Part shown: one piece after another, positions 53,158-61,843 of the stretch
How positions within the stretch are numbered: position 1 is the stretch's first letter
Layout of the letters: each line of letters starts with the position of its first letter
NCBI RefSeq assembly: GCF_002263495.1
Contig: NZ_CP022753.1
Coordinates: 1,054,001-1,118,000, forward strand
Source of the DNA: Nocardiopsis gilva YIM 90087
GTDB taxonomy: Bacteria; Actinomycetota; Actinomycetes; Streptosporangiales; Streptosporangiaceae
Length of the DNA: 64,000 nt
Reading direction: 5' to 3'
Notes under the pieces: model-generated
Database searches by the model: none
What the model saw: only the letters and a program-made list of their open reading frames with translations
What the model was told of the DNA's origin: nothing
Program-made: the position numbers and the translations under genes

Positions 53158-54354
53158 GTGACACGAGCACGTAGGACGGGCAAGTGCGCACGGTTCGGCA
53201 AAGCGCTGGCACGCAATCTGCGGGATGTTCTCACCGACGACCACAGAGCCATGTACTTCCCGGTGGTCTGGTCGCTGGTCGTCATCGGCGTTGTCGTGGT
53301 GGCGCTCCGGTACTTCTTCCAGGTGGGCATCGCCGAGGGGGCCGTTCCCTCCTCCGGCGAGAGGGCTGAGCGGCAGTCCTTGGCACTGCTGGGCCAGGGC
53401 ACCGGGGCGATACCGGACCTGTCGACGCCGTGGATGACCTGGTCGGTCGCGGCCGCGTTCATGGTCGCCGCATCCATCGGGCTCTTCGGGTGGGGGATGC
53501 GCCAGGTCGTCTCCCTCAGCCGAGTGAGCACGCGTCCCGAATACGGGCGGCAGGTGATTCCCCTCGCGGTGTGCGCGGCGGTTCTCGCGTTCGCCGTTTT
53601 CCGGGCGCTGTACGCCGCCGCCGAGAGCATCGGACCTGCCAGCGCGGACCTTGCGGTTCCCGCGGTCGGACGCAACATGATGTGGGTGCTCGTCCCGGGC
53701 GTGGCCGCCGCGGTTCCCTGGATCACGCTCACGTGGATGCTGCACGCGAAGTGCCGCCTGTTCGATCCCGATGACGAGTCGATGGCCGTGCCTCCGACGG
53801 GTGGCACCCCGCGGTCCGGCGGAACCGGGAGATTGGAAGAGACCGCTCGCGCCGCCGTGGAAGCGGTGGAGAAGAAGGAAGGAGTCTGCGGCGAGAACCT
53901 GGCTCTCCCCATCGGCCGGCTCAACGACCTCTGGCACCGCATCCGGTTCTGCGTGACGGGCCTCCTGATCCTCGCCACCGCCGCGCTTGTCAGCACTGGC
54001 GCGCTGCGCAGCGTCTACCTGGCGGAGCACGGAGGCAACGACGCCAAGGCACTCGTCTTCCCGGCAGAAAACGTGCTCGTCCTCGGAGCGGCGCTCACCG
54101 GGGTCGTTGTCGCGGTCGCCGCCCCGCTCGTGCATGTGTGGTACTCCACGGCCAGGAGACTGCTTAACGCCGGAGTCCCCATCGTCTCGGCCAACGACGT
54201 CGCCTCCAATGACTGGATCGAGCGCCGCCAGCGGCTGGCCCACTACCTCGGCCTGAACACGCCCGAGATCCGCTGCCCCCTCAACTACCTCAGCCTGGCG
54301 ATCCCGCTGGGCGTGGCCGTGCTGTCGGTGCTGGTTCCCCGACTCGTGACGTGA
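53158..54354 (+). CDS. Integral membrane protein of unknown function
   Basis: A 398-residue protein with about seven hydrophobic helices (near 36-57, 95-115, 135-155, 180-205, 275-298, 312-340 and 378-395) and a cytoplasmic acidic-basic segment in the middle (VPPTGGTPRSGGTGRLEET...). No family recognised. GTG 53158 follows GGCGAGGATCC. Divergent from argS, with which it shares a 228-bp upstream region. Confidence 0.7.
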   Translation: MTRARRTGKCARFGKALARNLRDVLTDDHRAMYFPVVWSLVVIGVVVVALRYFFQVGIAEGAVPSSGERAERQSLALLGQGTGAIPDLSTPWMTWSVAAAFMVAASIGLFGWGMRQVVSLSRVSTRPEYGRQVIPLAVCAAVLAFAVFRALYAAAESIGPASADLAVPAVGRNMMWVLVPGVAAAVPWITLTWMLHAKCRLFDPDDESMAVPPTGGTPRSGGTGRLEETARAAVEAVEKKEGVCGENLALPIGRLNDLWHRIRFCVTGLLILATAALVSTGALRSVYLAEHGGNDAKALVFPAENVLVLGAALTGVVVAVAAPLVHVWYSTARRLLNAGVPIVSANDVASNDWIERRQRLAHYLGLNTPEIRCPLNYLSLAIPLGVAVLSVLVPRLVT

Positions 54355-54580
54355 TTCGGACAGGTCGGCACGGTCACCAGCACTCCACCAAGAGTGTCGA
54401 GCAGGTCGGACGCCGGTCGGAGGGTCCGGACGGGCTCGGCGATCCGACTTTCGTAGGGGTGACGTGGACGCTCCGCCCGCCATTAGACCGCTGCGGATCC
54501 CCTCCCGTGGGGGATGTGGACGCGGGGGAGGTACGGGAGAGTCGAGGCCGTCCCGACCCCTTCGACCCTCCCCCACGGTG

Positions 54581-55087
54581 ATGCCCATGGACAGGCTGCT
54601 GGATCGCCTCGGCGACATACACGCCCGCGTACGCCAGGTCGCGTTTCTGCACTACTACACCTGGTTCGTCCGGATCATGCTGGCGCTGGCGTTCCTGCCC
54701 TCGGGGGTCAAGAAAATCGTCAACCAACGCTTCGCGGGCGACGGTCTCGGCGAGGTCACCGTCATGTTCGACTCCCTGTACGAGAACTTCGGAGCCCTGT
54801 ACGTCTCCATCGGGATCTGCCAGCTGACCGCGGCGCTCCTGCTCCTCGTGCCGCGCACCGCCGCCCTCGGGGCGCTGATGTACCTGCCGATCAGCATCGG
54901 CATCGTCATCATCACCACCTCGCTGGACTTCGGTGTGGGAACCCCGACGGTCACCAGCCTCATGCTCCTGGGCACGGTCTACCTGCTGTGCTGGGACTGG
55001 CACCGGGTGGTGGGGATCGTGTCGCGGCCCGGTCTGCCCGGACGGGCGGATCCATCCCGCAGGGCAGAACAGGAGGCGCGGTCATGA
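54581..55087 (+). CDS. DoxX-like membrane protein
   Basis: A 168-residue four-helix membrane protein (FVRIMLALAFLPSGVKKIVN; helices near 28-46, 72-92, 98-117 and 122-142) of the DoxX/DoxD-like superfamily, whose members associate with thiol-redox proteins. Directly followed, with an ATGA overlap, by a DCC1-like thiol-disulfide oxidoreductase, which supports a joint redox role. ATG at 54581 or 54587 (two in-frame codons) with no ribosome site; leaderless start possible. Confidence 0.75.
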   Translation: MPMDRLLDRLGDIHARVRQVAFLHYYTWFVRIMLALAFLPSGVKKIVNQRFAGDGLGEVTVMFDSLYENFGALYVSIGICQLTAALLLLVPRTAALGALMYLPISIGIVIITTSLDFGVGTPTVTSLMLLGTVYLLCWDWHRVVGIVSRPGLPGRADPSRRAEQEARS

Positions 55088-55497
55088 CCGGTGCGGCCCC
55101 GATGCTCATCTACGACGGCAACTGCGGCTTCTGCACGCGCAGCGTCCGGCTCACCGAACGGTTGCCGGTGCATGTGACACTGACGCCCTGGCAGGAGACC
55201 GACCTCGCCGGGCTGGGCGTTGGCGAGGAGCGGGCCGAGCGCGAAGTGCTCTGGGTGGCGTCCTCCGGCCGAGTCGCGGGCGGTGCCGACGCCTTCGCCG
55301 AGCTCCTCACACACTCTCGCGGCGCGTGGCCGCTGGCGGGGCGCATGATGAAGCTGCCCGTGATCCGGACGTTCGCGGCGGGTGCGTATCGACTGGTCGC
55401 GGCGAATCGGTACCGACTGGCGGGCGCCACCCCGGCCTGCCAGCTGCCACCGAACCAGCGACCGGGGCGGCGAGCCTCGTCAGGGCGTCAGTGCTGA
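55084..55497 (+). CDS. DCC1-like thiol-disulfide oxidoreductase (DUF393)
   Basis: A 137-residue protein with the family start MLIYDGNCGFCTRSVRL: DGxCxxC with the redox pair Cys15 and Cys18 of a thioredoxin-like fold. The second half ends in LPVIRTFAAGAYRLVAANRY, a short amphipathic or membrane-associated segment typical of DUF393. Overlaps the DoxX-like gene by four bases, so the two form an operon. Confidence 0.88.
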   Translation: MTGAAPMLIYDGNCGFCTRSVRLTERLPVHVTLTPWQETDLAGLGVGEERAEREVLWVASSGRVAGGADAFAELLTHSRGAWPLAGRMMKLPVIRTFAAGAYRLVAANRYRLAGATPACQLPPNQRPGRRASSGRQC

Positions 55498-55516
55498 GGC
55501 GAGGGCGACGGGCGAA

Positions 55517-56248
55517 TCAGACCGTCTGCCCCGTCGCGGCCAGCGCGATCTCGCGGATGCAGACGGTGTGCGGCTGACGGTAGGCATAGAGGATTGCGTC
55601 GGCGACGGTGGTGGCGCTGAGGCCGCCCTCCAGGGCCGCCTCGGCCGCCTGGTAGTTCGCGCGCACCTCCGGGTCGGTGATGTGCGAGCTGAGCTCCGTG
55701 TCCACGAAGCCCGGGGAGATCACGATGACCCGGACATTGCTGGGCGCGGCCTCCGCACGGATGGCCTCGGACGCGGCGTGGACGGCGTGCTTGGTGCCGC
55801 TGTACACGGCGCTGCCGGGGAAGGACTTGCGTCCGGCAATGGAGCTGACGTTGACGATCGTGCCGTGCTGGCGTTCCGTCATCCCCGGTAGAACGGCGTG
55901 GACGCCGTTGAGAAGGCCGCGGATGTTGATGTCGATCATGCGGTCCCACTCGTCGGGGTCCTGGGCGGCCGCAGGGTTGTTGAGCATCACGCCGGCGTTG
56001 TTGACCAGCACGTCGGCGGGACCGTAGGTGTCTTCGGCCTCCTTGACCGCGGCCGTGACAGCGGAGCGATCGGTGACGTCCACGGCCCGGCACATCGCGT
56101 TGGGAAGCTCCAGCTGCTGCATTCGCTCCATCCGCCGTGCGAGTAAGAGAAGCGGATGCCCGGAACCGGAAAACGCCCGCGCGGTTGCCGCGCCGATTCC
56201 GGAACTTGCCCCCGTGATTACTGTCAGTGATTTCCCCATGTACGACAT
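55517..56248 (-). CDS. Short-chain dehydrogenase/reductase
   Basis: A 243-residue classical SDR with NADP-type Rossmann motif TGASSGIGAATARAF, RR after the second strand (ARRMERM), NNAGVM, catalytic Ser in NVSSIAGRK, and YSGTK (Tyr-x-x-x-Lys). It resembles YdfG/serine-3-dehydrogenase-like oxidoreductases of broad specificity. First ATG 56248; ATG 56239 (MGKSL) is equally likely. Convergent with the DCC gene. Confidence 0.9.
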   Translation of the reverse strand: MSYMGKSLTVITGASSGIGAATARAFSGSGHPLLLLARRMERMQQLELPNAMCRAVDVTDRSAVTAAVKEAEDTYGPADVLVNNAGVMLNNPAAAQDPDEWDRMIDINIRGLLNGVHAVLPGMTERQHGTIVNVSSIAGRKSFPGSAVYSGTKHAVHAASEAIRAEAAPSNVRVIVISPGFVDTELSSHITDPEVRANYQAAEAALEGGLSATTVADAILYAYRQPHTVCIREIALAATGQTV

Positions 56249-56604
56249 GCTATGAACTGCGTATCAGGATTCACAAGGGCGGTTTTCGGAAAGACTTTAA
56301 AGTCATCTTGAGATAGCCAATACGCAGAGTGCCATGTCCCGGTGATCGTGCCTGGCTCTTTTGGGCTCGCACATTCACCCGCACTGATCTCGATCGTCTT
56401 CAGGCGTGGATCACCCGTGCCGCCACGGCGACCACGGCTGAGCAGGTGAACGGTTAGCTCCACCCGGTGTCCCGGCCTTCTCGTGGCCGCGTCACAAGGG
56501 TGGCTGTGGCCGTCATCGACGACCCCGAGAACTGTCGCCGCCCCTCTGGTCGGACTGGCTGAGGGGCGGCGCGGCGTTCTCATGCCGACGGGGCGCTGCC
56601 CCCG
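56249..56604. other. 356-bp intergenic region
   Basis: No protein gene seen. Carries an 11-bp-stem terminator (56536-56571) for the DUF3224 gene; the remainder, slightly AT-rich near 56250-56340, is presumably the SDR promoter. Confidence 0.5.
56536..56571 (-). terminator. Terminator of the DUF3224 gene
   Basis: CGCCGCCCCTC (56536-56546), 14-base loop, GAGGGGCGGCG (56561-56571); 33 bases past the DUF3224 stop on the minus strand. Confidence 0.75.
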
Positions 56605-57018
56605 TCAGCCGAGGTCGTAGGCGAACGTGTAGCGGGTGGACGGCGTGCCCTGGTGGACGGTGAAGTGGCCCCTGCCGGTCAGGCCGGTGAGTTCGTCCGT
56701 TGCTGATCCGTGGACGACGTCGAAGGTGCAGTGCACGCTGCCGTCGGCGTCGAAGGAGCCGCGTTCTTCGAGGATGAACGTGCCCTTGCGTCCGTCGACG
56801 GTGCCCTGGAGGAGTTCGAAGCCGGTGAATGCCCCGGTGTTCTCGGTGGCGTAGGTGATGGTGTAACCGCAGGTGGTCTCGGCCGCCTCGATGCCACCGG
56901 AGAAGGTGTTGACGACGGAGGCGAGGGCGAGCTTCGGGCCGTCCGCGGCCCTGCCGACGGTGTTCTCTTCCCAGTTCGCGAAGGTGAATTCGCCGCTGGT
57001 GTGCTGCGCGTGCTGCAT
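56605..57018 (-). CDS. DUF3224 family protein
   Basis: A 137-residue beta-barrel-like (allene oxide cyclase/calycin-type) protein of the DUF3224 family: GEFTFANWEEN, ASVVNTFSGGIEA, TGFELLQGTVDGRKGTFILE and TGLTGRGHFTVHQG. Function unknown. ATG behind AGGAGGGCACCTC. Divergent from the WYL regulator with a clear operator between; DUF3224 genes are often paired with such regulators. Confidence 0.88.
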   Translation of the reverse strand: MQHAQHTSGEFTFANWEENTVGRAADGPKLALASVVNTFSGGIEAAETTCGYTITYATENTGAFTGFELLQGTVDGRKGTFILEERGSFDADGSVHCTFDVVHGSATDELTGLTGRGHFTVHQGTPSTRYTFAYDLG

Positions 57019-57086
57019 GAGGTGCCCTCCTGATCGACCGCGCGGTGGTTCCGCGCTGCGTGGCGTGGGGAAACAATCTGGAGGCT

Positions 57087-57111
57087 GTACGTGACACCCC
57101 CTGTCAGGTAC
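57087..57111. promoter_or_regulatory. Operator dyad GTACGTGACA-CCCCC-TGTCAGGTAC
   Basis: Ten-base arms (57087-57096 and 57102-57111), one mismatch, five-base spacer, midway between the divergent DUF3224 and WYL regulator genes. TGACA-N5-TGTCA fits sites of YafY-type regulators. Confidence 0.75.
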
Positions 57112-57128
57112 AGCGGGATCATGGCTCC

Positions 57129-58136
57129 ATGCGCGCTGACCGTCTGATCTCCCTGCTCCTGCTGCTCCAGAACCGCGGGCACATGACCGCTCCCGAGCTG
57201 GCCGAGGCGTTGGAGGTCTCGGTCCGCACGATCTACCGCGACATCGAGGCCCTGAGTACCTCGGGCGTCCCCGTTTACGCCGATCGCGGCCCGCTTGGTG
57301 GGTATCGCCTGATGGACGGTTACCGCACGCGACTCACCGGATTCACGGGTGCTGAAGCCGGTTCGCTTTTCCTCGCCGGGATGCCCGGCCCCGCGGCAGA
57401 TCTGGGACTCGGCGCCGAACTGACCACGGCGCAGCTGAAGCTGCGGGCCGCCCTCCCCGCTGAGCTGCGCGAGCGGACGCGGCGCATTCAGGAACGCTTT
57501 CACCTCGACGCGCCGGCGTGGTTCCGGGACGCCGGCCCCGTGCCGTTCCTCGCGCAGGCGGCCGAAGCGGTGTGGGAGCAGCGCGTCCTGCGTGTCCACT
57601 ACCGCCGCTGGCGCGGTGAGGTGAACCGCGACCTATGTCCGCTCGGCATCGTTTTGAAGGGCGGCATCTGGTACCTGGTGGCAATGAGGGGTGCTGAGGC
57701 GGATCCGGAGACGGATACCGGCGCTGGGGTTCGTGCGGTCCGGACGTACCGGGTCTCCCGGTTGCTCGCGCTTGAGACCACGGAGGAGTCGTTCGAGCGG
57801 CCTGCGGGATTCGACCTGTCCGCCTACTGGGCGGACGCGTCCCAACGGCTGGAAGCCATGCGTTACCAGGGGGTCGCCCAGCTGCGCCTGTCCCCACGCG
57901 CGCTTCGTCTGCTGCCCGTGCAGTTCGGTGTGGTCGGGCAGCGGGCGGTGGAAACTGCCGGTCAGCCCGATGACGACGGCTGGGTACGCGTGGAGCTGCC
58001 CGTCGAGAGTCAGCCGGTCGCGGTCAGCGACCTGCTGCGCCTGGGTGCCGAAGCCGAGGTGCTCGGCCCGCCGGAGCTTCGCGAGGCGATGACGCGGGCG
58101 GTGGGCGTGCTGGCGCGTCGCTATGCGGTGTCGTAG
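57129..58136 (+). CDS. YafY-type HTH-WYL transcriptional regulator
   Basis: A 335-residue regulator: N-terminal DeoR-like helix-turn-helix (ELAEALEVSVRTIYRDIEAL, residues 18-40) with DRGPLGGYRL wing, then a WYL domain (about 145-225; VLRVHYRRWRGEVNRDLCPL, GIWYLVAMR) and a C-terminal WCX-like extension. WYL domains bind nucleotides or other ligands. ATG 57129 gives the family start MRADRLISLLLLLQNRG. Likely controls the divergent DUF3224 gene and itself. A 28-bp palindrome overlaps the stop. Confidence 0.92.
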   Translation: MRADRLISLLLLLQNRGHMTAPELAEALEVSVRTIYRDIEALSTSGVPVYADRGPLGGYRLMDGYRTRLTGFTGAEAGSLFLAGMPGPAADLGLGAELTTAQLKLRAALPAELRERTRRIQERFHLDAPAWFRDAGPVPFLAQAAEAVWEQRVLRVHYRRWRGEVNRDLCPLGIVLKGGIWYLVAMRGAEADPETDTGAGVRAVRTYRVSRLLALETTEESFERPAGFDLSAYWADASQRLEAMRYQGVAQLRLSPRALRLLPVQFGVVGQRAVETAGQPDDDGWVRVELPVESQPVAVSDLLRLGAEAEVLGPPELREAMTRAVGVLARRYAVS

Positions 58137-58163
58137 GTCGTCCCGGAAGCTTCCGGGACGACC
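58136..58163. terminator. 28-bp perfect palindrome
   Basis: GGTCGTCCCGGAAG (58136-58149) followed directly by its exact reverse complement (58150-58163), starting at the last base of the WYL gene stop. Probably its terminator, though a spacer-free palindrome could also be a protein site. Confidence 0.6.
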
Positions 58164-58175
58164 GGCTCTTGTCAG

Positions 58176-58215
58176 GCTAACGTTGTTAGCTTAAGCTGTG
58201 GCTAACTAAGTTAGC
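58176..58215 (+). promoter_or_regulatory. Two TetR-type operators GCTAAC-N3-GTTAGC
   Basis: Perfect dyads at 58176-58190 (spacer GTT) and 58201-58215 (spacer TAA), centred 25 bp apart. They lie just before the SRPBCC-TetR operon, implying autoregulation by the TetR protein encoded there. Confidence 0.85.
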
Positions 58216-58228
58216 TTCGGGGGTCGGC

Positions 58229-58750
58229 ATGTTCCGCATCATCCTGGGTTCGTCGCTTTTCCTGCTGTTCATCGCGATGGTGGGCCTCTACGTCTCGACT
58301 CGGCTTCGCCCGTACCGCATCCGCACCGAGGTGGCGATCTCGGCCTCTCCCGAACGTGTCTGGGAGGTGCTCACCGACTTCGACGCCTATCCGGATTGGA
58401 ATCCGTTCATCGTGAACGCGGATGGCGCGCCCAGTGCGGGGGAGCGGCTGAGGGTGGAACTCTCGACCGACGGGCAGGCGATGGTCTTCGAACCGATCGT
58501 GCTGGCCGCCGAACCGGAGCGGGAACTGCGGTGGATCGGGCGGTTCGGTGTCCCCGGTGTCCCCGGTGTCGTCGATGGCGAGCACTACTTCCTGATCGAA
58601 GAGATGGGCGATCGGCGCACCCGCCTCGTCCAGGGGGAGACGTTCACCGGTGTCCTCGTGCCGATCGTCCGACGAGCGCTGGACGTGAAGGACGGCTTCA
58701 CCGCGATGAATTCGGCGTTGAAGCACCGCGTTGAGACGATGCACCGATGA
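58229..58750 (+). CDS. SRPBCC-domain protein with N-terminal membrane helix
   Basis: A 173-residue protein: one N-terminal helix (about 4-24), then a START/Bet v 1-like SRPBCC fold (ISASPERVWEVLTDFDAYPDWNPFIV ... GERLRVELSTDG ... LVQGETFTGVL). This fold binds hydrophobic ligands. Overlaps the following TetR gene by four bases (ATGA) and is preceded by two TetR-type operators, so it is probably induced by the regulator's ligand. ATG follows GGGGGTC. Confidence 0.85.
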   Translation: MFRIILGSSLFLLFIAMVGLYVSTRLRPYRIRTEVAISASPERVWEVLTDFDAYPDWNPFIVNADGAPSAGERLRVELSTDGQAMVFEPIVLAAEPERELRWIGRFGVPGVPGVVDGEHYFLIEEMGDRRTRLVQGETFTGVLVPIVRRALDVKDGFTAMNSALKHRVETMHR

Positions 58751-59292
58751 GTGAACACCCCGCGCCCGCGCCCCTCACAGCGCGGGCGACGCAGATCGTC
58801 GAGGAGGCGCGCGCCCTCCTTGAAGAGGAGGGCCGTGACGCGCTGACGTTGCGCGCCCTCGCGGCGAGGCTGGGGATCCGGGCGCCGTCGCTGTACAAGC
58901 ACATCCCGGACAAGGCCGCGCTCGAAGTGGCGCTCATCGAGCAGGGCCTGGCCGGGCTGGGCACCGCGCTGCGCGCCGCCATGGAGGATCCCGACCCCTT
59001 CGCCGCCGTCCTCCGGACGTACCGCCGCTATGCGCTGACCAACCCCAACCTCTACCGCCTGGCGACCGCCGGCCCCCTGCCCCGCGAACGCCTCGCCCGC
59101 GACCTCGAAGACTGGTCGGGGGAGCCGTTCTTCTCCCTCACCGGCGATCCGGAGCGCGCGCAGGCGCTGTGGGCGTACGCGCACGGGATGGTCATCCTGG
59201 AGATCGATGGACGTTTTCCCCCGGGCTCTGACCTCGATCGCACGTGGCAGGAAGGGAGCGCGGTGTTCCGCGGAGGCGACGGCGGCCCCTGA
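58747..59292 (+). CDS. TetR-family transcriptional regulator
   Basis: A 181-residue repressor. Helix-turn-helix at about 32-53: LTLRALAARLGIRAPSLYKHI. The C-terminal ligand domain (TetR_C_33-like, ALTNPNLYRLATAGPLPR; GMVILEIDGRFPPGSDLD) is complete. Translationally coupled to the SRPBCC gene and likely binds the GCTAAC-N3-GTTAGC pair upstream of it. Confidence 0.92.
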   Translation: MSEHPAPAPLTARATQIVEEARALLEEEGRDALTLRALAARLGIRAPSLYKHIPDKAALEVALIEQGLAGLGTALRAAMEDPDPFAAVLRTYRRYALTNPNLYRLATAGPLPRERLARDLEDWSGEPFFSLTGDPERAQALWAYAHGMVILEIDGRFPPGSDLDRTWQEGSAVFRGGDGGP

Positions 59293-59298
59293 GCGGCC

Positions 59299-60639
59299 TT
59301 ACGGCGTCGACCGGTCGGCCGGACTCCTCGTGTGGTGATGACGGCGGGCGTGGCGCCAGGAGTAGAGGGCCGCAGCCGACAGGAGCAGGAGAGTGACCCC
59401 GGTTCCGATGTGCCAGGGGACGCGCCACCAGGTGGCGGTTTCGGTGGTCGGTGCGGGGTCCGGAGCCGCGGTTTCGCCCTCGGCTGTGAGGGACCAGACC
59501 AGGAACGCGTCACCCACGGGGACCAGACCGCCGAGGTAGAAGCGTCGGCCTCCCGACTCGACGGCCATGCCGGTGGCCTCGGCGAGGCCGGTCAGAGCGG
59601 CGGCCGTCGGCTGGTCGCCGAAGAGGACCGCGTCGCCCAGGGCGACCGTGCTCGCTGACGCCGACAGGCCGAAGATCAGGGGGCCGGAGTCCACATCCCC
59701 GGGGGAGTCGTCGCCGCGCGGGTACTCACGCACGCCGGGCAGCATGCCGATGTCCGAGGCGAAGTGCGACCGGAAGGTGCGGTAGTCCTCGGCCGCCCAC
59801 TCTGGGTCGATCTCGGCAAGGAATCGCAGCAGAAGGGTCTGGGAGCTGCCCCGCGCGCCCTGGAGGGGCTGGCCGGTCACGGCATCGACCTGGTGGGGGA
59901 TCAGTCCGGTCTTCGGGTCGAGCCGGGCGTTGACGGCCCGCTTCCACGCGGTGATGGTGTCGGCATGCGCGTCCGACGCATGGATGCGGTCGTCGAGCTG
60001 GAGCGCCGCCACCGCCACCACGCTGTCGACCGGCCACGCCTGCCCGGGGTAGGCGGTGAGATACGGCGTCCCGGCGTCGAGCGCCGTGTCGAACGCGTCG
60101 CCGAGTTCCGTTGCGGCCGCGCGCAGTGCCCGGGTGTCGTCCGGAGCTTCTTCCGGGCCACCTGACAACTCGACGATCCGACCGCGCAGCCACGTGGTCC
60201 ATCCTGTGTAGAACACCCCGTAGGCGGGTTCGGCATCGGCCGGAAACGGCCCGGAGCCCGCCGGGGACTCCAGCCGGGACAGGGCCCATCGGGCTTCCCG
60301 GAGCGCCTCGTCCCGGTGATCGGGGTCGAGGGCTCCAACGTTGATCCAGCTCAGCCCATACAGGACGTGGGTGAAGAAGTAGCCCTCGGGAAACAGCGCC
60401 TGCATCTCCTCGCCACCGCCGGACCTCAGCTCTGAGCGGAGGAAGTTGAGTCGCGGAAGAGCGTCCTTGGCGACCTCGGGGCCGCTGCGTGAAAGAGGAG
60501 ACGGCGTATACGCACGGGCCGTCGAGATACCGACGACGACCGTGGCGGCGACCGCCACAAGCACAGCCACGACGGTGGCCGCAGCCGCGACCGCGGCCTT
60601 CCGTCGAGGCCTTGGTCGGGCGGGGTGAAGAGGAGGCAT
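59299..60639 (-). CDS. Exported, membrane-anchored alpha-toroid-like protein
   Basis: A 446-residue protein: basic head and N-terminal helix (about 15-40), a roughly 350-residue extracellular domain (WINVGALDPDHRDEALREAR; YGVFYTGWTTWLRGR; YPGQAWPVDSVVAVAAL; GLIPHQVDAVTG; ARGSSQTLLLRFL), and a C-terminal helix (about 402-424) followed by a His/Arg-rich tail. The GQAWPVD and RGSS blocks are reminiscent of (alpha/alpha)6-barrel enzymes such as linalool dehydratase-isomerase relatives, but this is uncertain. Convergent with the TetR gene, 6 bp between stops. Confidence 0.7.
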   Translation of the reverse strand: MPPLHPARPRPRRKAAVAAAATVVAVLVAVAATVVVGISTARAYTPSPLSRSGPEVAKDALPRLNFLRSELRSGGGEEMQALFPEGYFFTHVLYGLSWINVGALDPDHRDEALREARWALSRLESPAGSGPFPADAEPAYGVFYTGWTTWLRGRIVELSGGPEEAPDDTRALRAAATELGDAFDTALDAGTPYLTAYPGQAWPVDSVVAVAALQLDDRIHASDAHADTITAWKRAVNARLDPKTGLIPHQVDAVTGQPLQGARGSSQTLLLRFLAEIDPEWAAEDYRTFRSHFASDIGMLPGVREYPRGDDSPGDVDSGPLIFGLSASASTVALGDAVLFGDQPTAAALTGLAEATGMAVESGGRRFYLGGLVPVGDAFLVWSLTAEGETAAPDPAPTTETATWWRVPWHIGTGVTLLLLSAAALYSWRHARRHHHTRSPADRSTP

Positions 60640-60708
60640 CGGCCGTTGGCCCTTTCCCAGCGGGGGACAAACCTCGGGAAATCGTAGGCTGCCGCTGGGT
60701 TTGCCCCA

Positions 60709-61467
60709 CTACACCGGGCTGGAAGCCGCACCACCGGCCGACGGGGAGGCCACCGGTTCGAAAGCGAAGGAGCGGATGAAGCAGTCCCGCGGCTGGTTGA
60801 CGGCGAAGAGGACGCAGTCGAGCAGCGAGCGGGAGGTGAGCTGGGAGTCCGGCCCCCGGTCGGCCTTCTCCCACTCCTCGCCGAGCGGGTCGATGTTGCG
60901 GAAGTCCGGCGGGTACAGGGAGATGACCCGCACACCGAGCGGTCGGAGGCGCTGGGACATGATCTCGGCGAAGTTCGCCTGGGCGCCCTTGGCGGCGTAG
61001 AAGGCCGGGTTGCCGACGCCCACGTCACCACGGGGCGAGGCCACGGACGAGATCAGGTTGACGATGTCGGGCCGCTCCGAGGCGCGCAGCAGGGGAAGGA
61101 AGTGCTTGGTCATCAGGACCGTTCCGGAACCGCCCGAGGTGATCGCGGCCGTGATGTCGTCGTCGACAGCGTCCAGGTCGGTCGCGTCGAGCCACCGCGC
61201 GCCGTTGTTGAGCACGATGTGCACCCGGTCAGTCCGCTCGCCCACCTGCCGTGCGAACTCGCGGATCGACTCGGGATCACCGAGGTCACAGGCGAACGCG
61301 TGCACGCGGCCATGACCGAGCGCCCGAATCTCGTCCCGCGTCGCCTCCGCCGCCGTGAGGCTGCGGTCCGACAGGAAGACCTCGGCGCCCAACTCGGCGA
61401 AACGGATCGCCAGCGTCCGCCCGAAGTCGCGCGCGGCGCCGGTAACGACCACACGAGTGTTCTGCAT
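60709..61467 (-). CDS. Short-chain dehydrogenase/reductase, atypical cofactor loop
   Basis: A 252-residue SDR: VVVTGAARDFGRTLAIRFAE (TGxxxxFG instead of the usual TGxxxGIG), NNGARW in place of NNAG, Ser in ISSVASPRG, and FYAAKGAQ with Tyr-x-x-x-Lys changed to Y-A-A-K (YAAKG), so the catalytic Tyr and Lys are still three apart as YxxK rather than YxxxK unless FYAAK is read with the preceding residue. ATG 61467 follows AAAAAGGAACC. Substrate unknown; catalysis should be tested before assuming a normal SDR. Confidence 0.82.
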   Translation of the reverse strand: MQNTRVVVTGAARDFGRTLAIRFAELGAEVFLSDRSLTAAEATRDEIRALGHGRVHAFACDLGDPESIREFARQVGERTDRVHIVLNNGARWLDATDLDAVDDDITAAITSGGSGTVLMTKHFLPLLRASERPDIVNLISSVASPRGDVGVGNPAFYAAKGAQANFAEIMSQRLRPLGVRVISLYPPDFRNIDPLGEEWEKADRGPDSQLTSRSLLDCVLFAVNQPRDCFIRSFAFEPVASPSAGGAASSPV

Positions 61468-61843
61468 TTGGGTTCCTTTTTCCTCGATTCGCGGTCGAAC
61501 CCGCTCACCGTAGAACCTCAACCGCACTGCAGCTCAAGTAGCGCAGAGGGGGCTATTGCCGTCGGCTTATGACCTAACAGCAGGCCGAATACCCGACATG
61601 GGTGCGTGTGCTCGTGGCGGTGCGGGCGGCGAGTTCGGTCCGTGCGCCGGGGTAGGGCGCGGGCACGGTTCTTCTAACTGACCACGGGTGTGAACAGCTT
61701 GATGGGCGAAGCGGCTGGGCGTGCCGTGCACCGAACGCCTGACGCCTGGCACGTGCGCGTCGTGCTGCGGTGATGGTGATCAGGAGGATGCACCGATGAA
61801 GGCGGCGGTAGCCGGGACAGCGCACCTGCCCTTCCGTGTCTCG
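61468..61843. other. 376-bp intergenic region
   Basis: No convincing gene. Near its right end a perfect site CAGGAGG with ATG at 61796 opens a 62-codon plus-strand frame that then runs antisense to the DUF397 gene; probably a truncated gene start. Confidence 0.4.
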
